Shown: in pieces, positions 52,369 through 60,569 of the stretch
How the letters are laid out: each line of letters begins with the position of its first letter
Numbering within the stretch: the stretch's first letter is position 1
Source of the DNA: Pseudomonas sp. ML96
GTDB lineage: Bacteria; Pseudomonadota; Gammaproteobacteria; Pseudomonadales; Pseudomonadaceae
Direction: 5' to 3'
Assembly: GCF_000761545.1 (NCBI RefSeq)
Contig: NZ_JPMY01000036.1
Coordinates: 90,621 to 154,620 of the forward strand
Length of the DNA: 64,000 bases
Made by a program: the position numbers and the translations under genes
Notes under the pieces: model-generated
What the model was told of the DNA's origin: nothing
The model's input: the letters and a program-made list of their open reading frames with translations, nothing else
The model's database searches: none

Positions 52369-52542
52369 AGCCAAACACTGGCATCAGATTGCCAGCACCC
52401 GCGTCAAAGAGGCGGCAATTTCTTGCCGGACGAAGCGGCAAATATAGATTCAAGTATCTGATTTAAAACACTTTTCATAAAGTGGCACAGAATTCGCTGT
52501 ATCTCGATCGTCAAGGCGCATCGGCGCCAGAGGTCGAGCAAC

Positions 52543-53469
52543 ATGGTCCCAAACAATCCTTCCAACACCATCGATTTCGATGCTGCCAAGCTGCAGCGCC
52601 TGGGTTATGCCAGCCGCACTCAGCGGCTGCTCAAGCCGGTCAGCCTGGCGCAACTGCGTCAACAGCTGAGCCTGCAACTGCAGACATCCCTGGAAGCCGA
52701 CCGCATCCTCGACCTGTTCTTCCGCGAAGTACAACGCCTGGTACCGATCAGCGCGCTGAGCTATCAGCTGGCCGCCTGTGACCTGCGCCTGGAGCTCGGT
52801 GAGCGCGCCAACCACTCGGCCAGCTACCGCCTGAGCCATCAGGGCGAATACCTGGGCGAGCTGACCTTCCGCCGCAACCAGCGCTTCACCGACGACGAAC
52901 TGGGCCAGCTGGAATCGCTGCTGGCCAGCCTGCTGTTCCCGCTGCGCAACGCCCTGCTCTATCGCGCCGCCCTGCAGAGCGCGCTGCGTGATCCGCTGAC
53001 CGACACCGGCAACCGCATCGCCATGAACCAGGCCATGCAGCGCGAGATCGACCTGGCCCGCCGCAGCCTGCAACCGCTGTCGGTACTGATGCTCGACATC
53101 GACCACTTCAAGAGCATCAACGACCGCTTCGGCCACGCCACCGGCGACGAAGTACTGAAAGCCGTGGCCGGCTCGCTGAAGAACAGCCTGCGCAACATCG
53201 ACATGGTGTTCCGCTACGGCGGCGAGGAATTCCTGGTGCTGCTGGCCAACACCAGCCGCGAGGCCGCGCAGATGGTCGGTGAGCGCCTGCGCCTGGCGGT
53301 GCTGGGCCTGCAATACCTGGAAGAAGGCCGCGCCCTGGAGCTGTCCATCAGCCTGGGCTGCGCCACGCTGCTGCCGGGCGAGTCCAGCGACAGCCTGCAG
53401 CGCCGCGCCGACAGTGCGCTATACGTGTCCAAGCGCGAAGGCCGCAATCGCCTGTCGATGGCCGGCTGA
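52543..53469 (+). CDS. Diguanylate cyclase with N-terminal GAF-like region
   Basis: 308 residues. The N-terminal approximately 140 residues (LQTSLEADRILDLFFREVQRL-type start) resemble a degenerate GAF sensor. The C-terminal half is a GGDEF domain: RDPLTDTGNRIAMNQ, LMLDIDHFKSINDRFGHATGDEVL, and FRYGGEEFLVLL with an intact GGEEF active site. RNID five residues before it forms a complete RxxD product-inhibition site. It should make cyclic di-GMP from GTP with feedback inhibition. No membrane segment is seen, so it is cytoplasmic. Homologue of PA3177 by position (from memory). Confidence 0.93.
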   Translation: MVPNNPSNTIDFDAAKLQRLGYASRTQRLLKPVSLAQLRQQLSLQLQTSLEADRILDLFFREVQRLVPISALSYQLAACDLRLELGERANHSASYRLSHQGEYLGELTFRRNQRFTDDELGQLESLLASLLFPLRNALLYRAALQSALRDPLTDTGNRIAMNQAMQREIDLARRSLQPLSVLMLDIDHFKSINDRFGHATGDEVLKAVAGSLKNSLRNIDMVFRYGGEEFLVLLANTSREAAQMVGERLRLAVLGLQYLEEGRALELSISLGCATLLPGESSDSLQRRADSALYVSKREGRNRLSMAG

Positions 53470-53484
53470 CAAACGCCAGACAAC

Positions 53485-53513
53485 AAAAAGGGGCTCCGCG
53501 GAGCCCCTTTTTC
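53485..53513 (+). terminator. Rho-independent terminator after the GGDEF gene
   Basis: A 28-nt perfect palindrome AAAAAGGGGCTCCG plus its reverse complement, ending in T5 on both strands. It lies 15 bp past the stop and could work in both directions. Confidence 0.92.
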
Positions 53514-53519
53514 ATTTTC

Positions 53520-53674
53520 AGAACCTGCTTAAAGCCCCGCGAGCTAGAGAAAAACAAGGCCTAGGCGGCCCCGCGAAAGTGGTTGAGGAAGCGGAGTTGA
53601 CGGGTAGTCAATGAGCACTCCAAACCACTTTCAACACAGTTTTTCCGACGCGCAGCAGGCTTTAAGTAGGTTCT
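53520..53674. repeat. 155-bp nested palindromic element (MITE-like or structured intergenic repeat)
   Basis: The outer arms AGAACCTGCTTAAAGCC (53520-53536) and GGCTTTAAGTAGGTTCT (53658-53674) are 17-bp inverted repeats with one mismatch. Inside them GAAAGTGGTT (53575-53584) and AACCACTTTC (53623-53632) are a perfect 10-bp pair, and TTGAC/GTCAA (53597-53601, 53607-53611) a further inner pair. AAAAAC near 53551-53556 also faces GTTTTT near 53639-53644. The whole segment can fold into one long hairpin. It fills the space between the GGDEF terminator and the rluB stop. No coding capacity is convincing. I have an unverified impression of similar copies in other Pseudomonas genomes. Confidence 0.7.
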
Positions 53675-54837
53675 CAGCGCTTGCGGCCGAAGCCTGGACG
53701 CTGACCATCACCCGATGGCGAACGCTTGCCAGCCGGCGCAGCCGGACGTGGCTTACGCGCCGGACGATCAGCCCCATCGCCCGCCGGGCGCGGAGTGCGC
53801 TTCTTGTCCACATCGGACGGGCGCTCGGCCACCGGCGTACCACGGCCACCCTCGCGACGCTCGCCGCTCGGCTTGCGCGGCGCGCGCTGTGGGCGCTCTT
53901 CGCCACGCGGGGCCCGCGCCGGACGCTCGGCGGTTTCCGCGGCACCATCCTGAGCTGGACGCAGTACACGCTTGGGCCGCTCGTTGCGGCTCATCGGCCG
54001 GGCGGCCTTGCGCTGCAGGCGCTCGAGCTTGTCGCGCATCTTCTCGTTCATGGCCGGCAGGGCCATCGGCTTGAGGCCGACTTCCTCGCTGAGGATGTCC
54101 AGCTCGCGCTGGCCCATTTCGCGCCAGCGACCCATCGGCAGGTCGGAAGTCATGAACACCGGGCCGAAGCGCACGCGCTTCAGGCGGCTGACCACCACGC
54201 CCTGGGATTCCCACAGGCGACGCACTTCGCGGTTGCGGCCTTCCATCACCACGCAGTGGAACCAGCGGTTGAAGCCTTCGCCGCCGGGCGCTTCCTTGAT
54301 GTCGGTGAACTTGGCCGGGCCGTCTTCCAGCATCACGCCAGCCTTGAGCTGCTCGAGCATCTCCTCGGTGACTTCGCCACGCACGCGCACGGCGTACTCG
54401 CGGTCCATCTCGTAGGAGGGGTGCATCAGGCGGTTGGCCAGCTCGCCGTCAGTAGTGAACAGCAGCAGGCCAGTGGTGTTGATGTCGAGACGGCCGATGT
54501 TGATCCAGCGACCCTCTTTCGGCCGCGGCAGGCGGTCGAACACGGTGGGGCGGCCTTCCGGGTCGTCACGGGTGCAGATCTCGCCTTCCGGCTTGTTGTA
54601 GATCAGCACGCGGCGCACGGTCTGCTGGATGTCTTCGCGCTTGAGCAGCTGGCCGTCGACGCTGATGGCATCACGCAGCTCGACGCGGGCGCCGAGGTTG
54701 GCGACGGCCCCATTGACCTTGACGCGGCCGTCGGTGATCCACTGCTCGATGTCACGGCGCGAGCCGAGGCCAGCGCGGGCCAGGACTTTCTGCAGCTTCT
54801 CGCCGCTGGGGCCGGTTTCTAGTTCGGATTCGCTCAT
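53674..54837 (-). CDS. rluB: 23S rRNA pseudouridine synthase B (pseudouridine 2605)
   Basis: 387 residues. N-terminal S4 domain (about 12-70, EKLQKVLARAGLGSRRDIEQWI); catalytic domain with GRLDINTTGLLLFTTDG holding the catalytic Asp, and EGRNREVRRLWESQG. A basic, Arg/Pro/Gly-rich tail of roughly 115 residues (from about 270; RNERPKRV, RPARAPRGEERPQ, ending PGFGRKR) is probably disordered and RNA-binding. The ATG at 54837 follows GGGAGGTGCC. The stop codon falls at the edge of the palindromic element. The gene is convergent with the GGDEF gene. Confidence 0.94.
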   Translation of the reverse strand: MSESELETGPSGEKLQKVLARAGLGSRRDIEQWITDGRVKVNGAVANLGARVELRDAISVDGQLLKREDIQQTVRRVLIYNKPEGEICTRDDPEGRPTVFDRLPRPKEGRWINIGRLDINTTGLLLFTTDGELANRLMHPSYEMDREYAVRVRGEVTEEMLEQLKAGVMLEDGPAKFTDIKEAPGGEGFNRWFHCVVMEGRNREVRRLWESQGVVVSRLKRVRFGPVFMTSDLPMGRWREMGQRELDILSEEVGLKPMALPAMNEKMRDKLERLQRKAARPMSRNERPKRVLRPAQDGAAETAERPARAPRGEERPQRAPRKPSGERREGGRGTPVAERPSDVDKKRTPRPAGDGADRPARKPRPAAPAGKRSPSGDGQRPGFGRKR

Positions 54838-54928
54838 CTGGGCACCTCCCGGTGTAACTGAGGACAAAAAGGCCGCGCATCATACGCGGATCGCCGGCAA
54901 CACGCACGGCTGACTGACTATAGACCGC

Positions 54929-55114
54929 TCAACGGGTCTTGCGCCGACCGGTCGCCTCGAAGGCCAGCAGGCGCATATCGGCCTCGGCCAGCAGAGCGAA
55001 GCGCTCGGCCTTGTCGAGCTTCTTCCAGGCTTTGATCTCGCGCTTGCTGCGCCCGCAGCCGACGCAGATGTCGGCGTCGAACTCACAGACCTTGATACAG
55101 GGACTCTTGCTCAT
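54929..55114 (-). CDS. DUF1289 small cysteine-rich protein
   Basis: 61 residues: SPCIKVCEFDADICVGCGRS holds four Cys (Cys-x3-Cys, Cys-x2-Cys) and is the DUF1289 signature, probably binding a metal or Fe-S cluster; the rest is a basic helix. The function is unknown. It lies alone between rluB and scpB on the same strand, a common Pseudomonas arrangement. Confidence 0.85.
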   Translation of the reverse strand: MSKSPCIKVCEFDADICVGCGRSKREIKAWKKLDKAERFALLAEADMRLLAFEATGRRKTR

Positions 55115-55204
55115 GGCGGCACCTGAGGAAATGGCGCGGCCAGCATAGGCTGATAAGGCTTCAGGCCGGGATTGAAAGTCTCAATGCCCGCGATGACCAA
55201 TTCC

Positions 55205-55993
55205 TCAATGCAGGGTGTCGTCGGCGCCCAGCGCCTCACCCTCATCCGAGGGCTCTGCCGAGTCTTCCTCGACCCGCTGCAGGTCGTCGAAGTCGATCTT
55301 CAGGCCATGCTCCATCTGGTCCAGCTCGGCCAGCAGGCTGCGGAAGCTGGTTTCCTCGCGCGGCTCGGCAGGCTCTTCGCCCGCCTCGGCATCCACCCGT
55401 GCCTGCAACTCGGCCGGCACCGGCATATCGTCGTCCAGCGCCAGCATGGGCTCGGGCTCCAGCTCGCGCAGGGCGGCCAGCGGCGGCAGTTCTTCCAGGC
55501 TCTTCAGGTTGAAGTAGTCGAGGAACACGCGGGTGGTGGCGAACATCGCCGGCTTGCCCGGCACGTCGCGATAACCAACCACACGAATCCAGTCGCGCTC
55601 CTGCAGGGTCTTGATGATCTGGCTGTTGACCGCCACGCCGCGCACATCCTCGATCTCGCCGCGAGTGATCGGCTGGCGGTAAGCGATCAGCGCCAGGGTC
55701 TCGAGCATGGCGCGGGAATAGCGCTGCGGGCGCTCTTCCCACAGGCGGCCGACCCAAGGCGAGAACTTCTCGCGGATCTGCAGGCGGTAGCCGGAGGCCA
55801 CTTCCTTCAGCTCATAGGCCCGCCCCGCACAGGACTCGCGCAGCACATCCAGCGCCTCGCGCAGCTGCGCCGGCTCCGGGCGCTCGGCCTCTTCGAACAA
55901 CTCGCCGAGACGCTCCAGCGACATCGGGCGACTGGAGGCGAGCAGCCAGGCTTCGAGCAGGGAAGCGAGTTCTTGTGGGTCGGCGAGGTTCAT
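55205..55993 (-). CDS. scpB: Segregation and condensation protein B
   Basis: 262 residues. Two winged-helix domains in the first 180 residues: LASLLEAWLLASSRPMSLERL, ALIAYRQPITRGEIEDVRGV and TRVFLDYFNLKSLEELPPL are ScpB marks. The last 70 residues are acidic and low-complexity, probably disordered. With ScpA and SMC it forms the condensin-like complex for chromosome segregation. It directly abuts the scpA stop with no gap. Confidence 0.94.
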   Translation of the reverse strand: MNLADPQELASLLEAWLLASSRPMSLERLGELFEEAERPEPAQLREALDVLRESCAGRAYELKEVASGYRLQIREKFSPWVGRLWEERPQRYSRAMLETLALIAYRQPITRGEIEDVRGVAVNSQIIKTLQERDWIRVVGYRDVPGKPAMFATTRVFLDYFNLKSLEELPPLAALRELEPEPMLALDDDMPVPAELQARVDAEAGEEPAEPREETSFRSLLAELDQMEHGLKIDFDDLQRVEEDSAEPSDEGEALGADDTLH

Positions 55994-56812
55994 CTATTCG
56001 GCTCGGGCACGGACGTGGATAGGCGCGAAGGGCTCATTCTGCACCAGTTCCACCAGTTGTTCCTTGATCAGTTCGAGCACCGCCATGAAGGTGACGACCA
56101 CCCCCAGGCGCCCCTCTTCCGCGGTGAACAGCTCGACGAAGGCGACGAAACCGGCGCCCTTGAGGCGCTCCAGCACCTCGCTCATGCGCTCGCGGGTGGA
56201 CAGCGTCTCGCGGGTGATCTGGTGGCTTTCGAACATGTCGGCGCGGCGCAGCACCTCGGCCATGGAGAGCAGCAACTCCTCCATGCTCACGTCCGGCAGC
56301 AGCTTGCGCGCCCGCGCATCGGGTGCGGCCACGCTCGGCACATGCAGGTCGCGACCGACCCGAGGCAGCTCGTCGATACCCTCGGCGGCGGCCTTGAAGC
56401 GCTCGTACTCCTGCAGGCGGCGAATCAGCTCGGCGCGCGGGTCTTCTTCCTCTTCCTCGGCCTCGCTTGAGCGCGGCAGCAGCATGCGCGACTTGATCTC
56501 GGCCAGCATGGCGGCCATCACCAGGTATTCGGCGGCCAGCTCCAGGCGCACCGACTTCATCAGCTCGACGTAACCCATGTACTGCTTGGTGATCTCGGCT
56601 ACCGGGATATCGAGGATGTCGATGTTCTGCTTGCGGATCAGGTACAGCAGTAGGTCCAGCGGGCCCTCGAAGGCCTCGAGGAACACTTCCAGGGCGTCCG
56701 GCGGGATGTACAGGTCCACCGGCATCTCGGTGACTGCCTGGCCGTAGACCAGGGCGAACGGTAGCTCCTGCTGGGCGCCGGCCTGGCTGTCCTGTTCGAC
56801 GACCTCGCTCAT
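55994..56812 (-). CDS. scpA: Segregation and condensation protein A (kleisin)
   Basis: 272 residues. VFLEAFEGPLDLLLYLIRKQNIDILDIPVAEITKQYMGYVELM is split here as FEGPLDLLLYLIRKQNIDI and AEITKQYMGYV, the ScpA N-terminal SMC-binding helix region. EYLVMAAMLAEIKSRMLLP and the C-terminal winged-helix LELIKEQLVELVQNEPF follow. It bridges SMC heads. ATGA-coupled to yciO upstream. Confidence 0.95.
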   Translation of the reverse strand: MSEVVEQDSQAGAQQELPFALVYGQAVTEMPVDLYIPPDALEVFLEAFEGPLDLLLYLIRKQNIDILDIPVAEITKQYMGYVELMKSVRLELAAEYLVMAAMLAEIKSRMLLPRSSEAEEEEEDPRAELIRRLQEYERFKAAAEGIDELPRVGRDLHVPSVAAPDARARKLLPDVSMEELLLSMAEVLRRADMFESHQITRETLSTRERMSEVLERLKGAGFVAFVELFTAEEGRLGVVVTFMAVLELIKEQLVELVQNEPFAPIHVRARAE

Positions 56813-57441
56813 GCGGCGTCCTCCTGGAACGGGCTCGGGTCGCCGCAGCCGACGCGAATCACCTCGGGCTCGCCCTCGGCCAGGTTGATCACCGTGGACG
56901 CCGCCAGGCCGCCGTAACCACCATCGATGATCAGGTCGACCTGATGTTCGAGAATCTGGCGCATCTCGTAGGGATCACTCATCGGCAGCTCTTCGCCAGG
57001 CATGATCAGGCTCACGCTCATCAGCGGCTCGCCGAGCTGCTCGGCCAGGGCCAGGGCGATGGGGTGGGACGGCACGCGCAGGCCGATGGTGCGGCGCTTG
57101 GGATGCAGCAGCATGCGCGGCACCTCGCGGGTGGCGCCGAGAATGAAGGTGTAGGGCCCAGGCGTGTGCGCCTTGAGCAGGCGGAAGGCGGCCGTGTCAA
57201 CCTTGGCGAACAGGCCGATCTGCGATAGGTCACTGCACACCAGGGTGAAGTTGTGTTTGTCGTCCAGCTGGCGCAGGCGGCGGATGCGCTCCACCGCGCC
57301 CTTGTCGCCGATCAGGCAGCCGATGGCGTAGGAGGAGTCGGTCGGATAGACGATCACCCCGCCGCTACGGAGGATTTCCACGGCCTGCTTGATCAGGCGC
57401 GGCTGGGGATTTTCCGGGTGTACCTGGAAGAACTGGCTCAT
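56809..57441 (-). CDS. yciO: YciO/Sua5-family (YrdC domain) protein
   Basis: 209 residues. VYPTDSSYAIGCLIGDKGAVERI is the YciO-type variant of the YrdC loop, THTPGPYTFILGATREVPR and LMSVSLIMPGEELPMSDP follow. TsaC/Sua5 make threonylcarbamoyl-adenylate for tRNA modification; YciO members are close relatives, usually regarded as having weaker or different activity. I chose the ATG at 57441; a longer frame start overlaps rnm. It lies in the conserved rnm-yciO-scpA-scpB run. Confidence 0.9.
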   Translation of the reverse strand: MSQFFQVHPENPQPRLIKQAVEILRSGGVIVYPTDSSYAIGCLIGDKGAVERIRRLRQLDDKHNFTLVCSDLSQIGLFAKVDTAAFRLLKAHTPGPYTFILGATREVPRMLLHPKRRTIGLRVPSHPIALALAEQLGEPLMSVSLIMPGEELPMSDPYEMRQILEHQVDLIIDGGYGGLAASTVINLAEGEPEVIRVGCGDPSPFQEDAA

Positions 57442-57454
57442 GAACTCTCCCTGT

Positions 57455-58315
57455 TCAGGCGGAAGCAAGGCGTGCATGGTCGAAGCGCTCCCATAAAGGA
57501 GACAAGTCTTCCGGCAACGGACGGTACATCCCTAGCTCCGACCAGTCGCCTGGCGCGTGGAAATCGCTGCCAACACTGGCCAGCATGCCAAACTCGCGGG
57601 CCAGGATGGCCAGACCGCCGACCTGCTCGGCCGGTTGCAGACCGTTCACCACTTCCAGGGCATGGCCGCCGGCGGCGATGAAGTCGGCCACCAGGCGGCG
57701 GCGCTTGCTGCGAGTGAAGTCGTACTGCCAGGGATGCGCCAGGCTGATCCAGGCGCCGGCTTCCTTGAGCGTACCGACCGCCTGTTCCAGGCTCGGCCAG
57801 TGCTGCTTGACGTCACCCAGCTTGCCCGAGCCCAGCCATTTACGGAACGCCTCGGCGTGGTCGCGCACGTGGCCGGCGCGCACCAGGAACTCGGCGAAAT
57901 GTGGGCGGGCCGGCGCGTTGCCGCTGTCGCCCAGGCCCTGCTGCACTTCGCGGGCGCCGTCGAGAGCACCCGGCATACCCTTGGCCGCCAAGCGCCGGTC
58001 GATCTCCTCGGCACGCAGCCAGCGGCCCTGGTGCAGATCCTCGATGGCCTGGCGCAGCGCCGGGGCATCGGTAGCGAAGGCATAACCGAGCACGTGAATG
58101 GTCGCGCCGCCCCAGGCGCAGGACAGCTCCACGCCGTTGACCAGACGCATGCCCAGCTTCTCGGCGGCGCTGCGCGCCTCGTCCAGACCTTCCAGGGTGT
58201 CGTGGTCGGTCAGCGCCAGCAGTTCGACGCCTCGCCCGTGGGCGCGCGCGACCACCTCGGCGGGCGCAAGAACGCCGTCGGAAGCGGTGCTATGGCAGTG
58301 CAGATCGACCTTCAT
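57455..58315 (-). CDS. rnm: PHP-domain RNase AM (5'-3' exonuclease)
   Basis: 286 residues. MKVDLHCHSTASDGVLAP, LLALTDHDTLEGL, VNGVELSC, ISLAHPWQYDF and VGSDFHAPG are the PHP metal-binding blocks, all His/Asp ligands present. The E. coli homologue (Rnm, formerly TrpH/YciV) removes short 5' extensions of 5S/23S rRNA and acts on pAp. Divergent from yciB across 65 bp. Confidence 0.9.
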   Translation of the reverse strand: MKVDLHCHSTASDGVLAPAEVVARAHGRGVELLALTDHDTLEGLDEARSAAEKLGMRLVNGVELSCAWGGATIHVLGYAFATDAPALRQAIEDLHQGRWLRAEEIDRRLAAKGMPGALDGAREVQQGLGDSGNAPARPHFAEFLVRAGHVRDHAEAFRKWLGSGKLGDVKQHWPSLEQAVGTLKEAGAWISLAHPWQYDFTRSKRRRLVADFIAAGGHALEVVNGLQPAEQVGGLAILAREFGMLASVGSDFHAPGDWSELGMYRPLPEDLSPLWERFDHARLASA

Positions 58316-58380
58316 GGCGCGTCTTTCGTTAATGGGGTTGTTTGTTATTATGCCGCCACATCCCGCTTCTGGCTGCCGCC

Positions 58381-58971
58381 GTGAAACAATTCATCGATTT
58401 CATCCCGCTCATCCTGTTCTTCATCGTCTACAAACTCGATCCGCGCAACGTCGAACTGGCCGGCCAGGCCTTCGAGCTGGGCGGCATTTTCAGCGCCACC
58501 GCAGTGCTGATCATCAGTTCGATCGTGGTCTACGGCATCCTGTTCCTGCTGCAGCGCAAACTGGAGAAGGGTCAGTGGCTGACTCTAGTCGCCTGCCTGG
58601 TATTCGGCGGCATGACCCTGGCCTTCCATAGCGAGACCTTCCTCAAGTGGAAGGCGCCGGTGGTCAACTGGCTGTTCGCCCTCGCCTTCGCCGGCAGCCA
58701 CTTCATCGGCGACAAAGTGCTGATCCAGCGCGTCATGGGCCATGCGATCAACCTGCCGCAACAGATCTGGACCCGCCTGAACCTGGCCTGGGTGGCCTTC
58801 TTCATCTTCAGCGGCTGCGCCAACCTGTTCGTCGCCTTCACCTTCCACGACTTCTGGGTCGACTTCAAAGTCTTCGGCAGCCTCGGCATGACCGTGCTGT
58901 TCCTGGTCGCCCAGGGCGTCTACCTGGCGCGCCACATCCACGACGACGCCCCTCAGCAAAGCAAGGACTGA
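58381..58971 (+). CDS. yciB: Inner-membrane septation protein A
   Basis: 196 residues, about five or six membrane segments. QFIDFIPLILFFIVYK at the start, HFIGDKVLIQRVMGHAI, LNLAWVAFFIFSGCANLFVAF and FHDFWVDFKVFGSLGMT are YciB/IspZ signatures. It affects cell-envelope integrity and septation. I chose the GTG at 58381, which gives the family N terminus; the plus-strand -10-like TATTAT at 58349-58354 lies just upstream. Confidence 0.94.
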   Translation: MKQFIDFIPLILFFIVYKLDPRNVELAGQAFELGGIFSATAVLIISSIVVYGILFLLQRKLEKGQWLTLVACLVFGGMTLAFHSETFLKWKAPVVNWLFALAFAGSHFIGDKVLIQRVMGHAINLPQQIWTRLNLAWVAFFIFSGCANLFVAFTFHDFWVDFKVFGSLGMTVLFLVAQGVYLARHIHDDAPQQSKD

Positions 58972-58972
58972 C

Positions 58973-59272
58973 ATGCTCTACGCCATCATCGCCAGCGACG
59001 CCCCCGAATCCCTGGAAAAACGCCTGGCCTCGCGCCCGGCCCACCTGGCTCGCCTGGAGCAGCTGAAGAACGAAGGCCGCCTGGTCCTGGCCGGCCCGCA
59101 CCCGGCCATCGACAGCAACGACCCGGGCGCAGCTGGCTTCTCCGGCAGCCTGATCGTCGCCGAATTCGAATCTCTGGCCGCCGCCCAGAGCTGGGCCGAC
59201 GCCGACCCCTACCGTGCCGCTGGCGTCTACGCCAACGTGCTGGTCAAGCCCTTCAAGAAGGTGCTGCCCTGA
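58973..59272 (+). CDS. yciI: YciI family protein
   Basis: 99 residues. MLYAIIASDAPESLEKRL, HLARLEQLKNEGRLVLAGPHPA (conserved catalytic-type His and Asp region), and ADADPYRAAGVYANVLVKPFKKVLP. A small ferredoxin-like-fold protein of unsettled function, commonly next to yciB. It starts one base after the yciB stop. Confidence 0.92.
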   Translation: MLYAIIASDAPESLEKRLASRPAHLARLEQLKNEGRLVLAGPHPAIDSNDPGAAGFSGSLIVAEFESLAAAQSWADADPYRAAGVYANVLVKPFKKVLP

Positions 59273-59323
59273 TCTGACGACTGACGCAGGCCCATAAGAA
59301 TAATTCGCCAACTGGAGATCCCC

Positions 59324-59749
59324 ATGCGCCAAGGCCCGCTCTACCTGTTGCTCTCCGCTCTCTGCGTCACGCCCGTCCTGCAAGCCGAAGAATCCCAGCC
59401 GTTGCCGCTCAATCCGGTGCCGACCCAGGCACCTGCCCTGGCGCCGGCCCCCGAGAGCACCAGCCAGGTCGCCGCGCTGCAACAACAGTTGGCCGAGAGC
59501 CAGCGTCAGCTTGGCGAGCTGCAGGCCGCATCGTCCGGGGAACGCGAGAGCGCACAGATCAGCCGCCTGCGCCAGGACAACCAGCGTCTTAAGCTGCAGC
59601 TCAAGCAGGCCCAGGCCGAACAGCCGCCGCGCCTGCTCAGCGAACAGCAACTGTGGTTCGCCATCGGCTCCGGTACCGCCCTGCTCGCCTTCGTCATCGG
59701 TCGCCTGAGCGCTGGCGGCCGGAACAAACGCCGTAGCGAGTGGGTCTGA
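59324..59749 (+). CDS. Secreted or membrane coiled-coil protein of unknown function
   Basis: 141 residues: an N-terminal signal peptide (RQGPLYLLLSALCVTPVLQA), a Pro/Ala/Gln-rich linker, a coiled coil at about 48-95 (VAALQQQLAESQRQLGEL and RLRQDNQRLKLQLKQAQ), and one C-terminal membrane helix (LWFAIGSGTALLAFVIGRL) with a basic tail. The layout resembles tail-anchored periplasmic coiled-coil proteins. It sits between yciI and the cpxR-like gene. I know of no characterised function. Confidence 0.75.
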   Translation: MRQGPLYLLLSALCVTPVLQAEESQPLPLNPVPTQAPALAPAPESTSQVAALQQQLAESQRQLGELQAASSGERESAQISRLRQDNQRLKLQLKQAQAEQPPRLLSEQQLWFAIGSGTALLAFVIGRLSAGGRNKRRSEWV

Positions 59750-59790
59750 GCGCCGCCCAATCACTCCTTCGCCCAGAACCCGACCCGACC

Positions 59791-60468
59791 ATGACCGACC
59801 TGCTGCTGATCGACGACGACCGCGAACTCTGCGAGCTGCTGGCCAGCTGGCTGCAGCAGGAAGGCTTCAACGTGCGCGCCTGCCACGACGGCGTCAGCGC
59901 GCGTGCTGCACTGGCCGAACCGGCGCCGGCGGCGGTGATCCTCGACGTGATGCTGCCCGACGGTAGCGGCCTGGAGCTGCTCAAGCAGCTGCGCGCCGAA
60001 CACGCCGAACTGCCGGTGCTGATGCTCTCGGCACGCGGCGAGCCGCTGGACCGCATCCTCGGTCTGGAACTGGGCGCCGACGACTACCTGGCCAAACCTT
60101 GCGACCCGCGCGAGCTGACCGCCCGCCTGCGCGCCGTGCTGCGCCGCAGCCAGCCGGTGGCCGCGCCTTCGCGCCTGGAACTGGGCGACCTCAGCTACAG
60201 CCCGCAGCGTGGCGTCGCCAGCATCGGCGAGCACGAAATCACCCTGACCCTGTCCGAAGGCCGCATCCTCGAGGCCCTGCTGCAGCAACCCGGCGAGCCG
60301 CTGGACAAGCAGGCGCTCTCGCAGCTCGCCCTGGGCCGCAAGCTGACCCTTTACGACCGCAGCCTGGACATGCACGTCAGCAACCTGCGCAAGAAGCTCG
60401 GCCCGCACCCGGACGGCCGCCCGCGCATCGTCGCCCTGCGCAGCCGCGGCTATTACTACGCCGCCTGA
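59791..60468 (+). CDS. cpxR: OmpR/PhoB-type response regulator, CpxR-like
   Basis: 226 residues. Receiver: LLIDDDRELCELLASWL acidic pair, ILDVMLPDGSGLELL phosphoacceptor Asp, LMLSARGE, and the conserved Lys in DYLAKPCDP. The winged-helix DNA-binding domain is at about 130-226 (ITLTLSEGRILEALLQQPG, RSLDMHVSNLRKKLG). Identified as CpxR-like because a CpxP-like gene and a sensor kinase follow and a TTTAC repeat precedes the CpxP-like gene. The ATG at 59791 follows the previous gene by 41 bp. Confidence 0.88.
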   Translation: MTDLLLIDDDRELCELLASWLQQEGFNVRACHDGVSARAALAEPAPAAVILDVMLPDGSGLELLKQLRAEHAELPVLMLSARGEPLDRILGLELGADDYLAKPCDPRELTARLRAVLRRSQPVAAPSRLELGDLSYSPQRGVASIGEHEITLTLSEGRILEALLQQPGEPLDKQALSQLALGRKLTLYDRSLDMHVSNLRKKLGPHPDGRPRIVALRSRGYYYAA

Positions 60469-60470
60469 GC

Positions 60471-60486
60471 TTTACCGAGCCTTTAC
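60471..60486 (+). promoter_or_regulatory. Candidate CpxR-binding box
   Basis: TTTAC-CGAGCC-TTTAC, two direct pentamers spaced 11 bp start to start. It is the reverse complement of the CpxR consensus GTAAA-N5-GTAAA (N4-N8 tolerated). It lies two bases after the cpxR stop and about 84 bp before the cpxP-like start, as expected for self-regulation. Confidence 0.55.
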
Positions 60487-60569
60487 CCTCGCCTGACCGC
60501 GCTTGACCTTGCCGTCCCTAGACTGAGCTCATCCGGTAACCCACCGGTTTCGAGACAAGGAGACACACC

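Noticed and set aside
53611..54822. 403-codon plus-strand open frame starting inside the palindromic element
   Set aside because: Antisense to rluB; beyond the element it only mirrors rluB codons.
55172..56470. 432-codon plus-strand open frame
   Set aside because: Antisense to scpB and scpA; Leu/Gln/His-rich with no domain.
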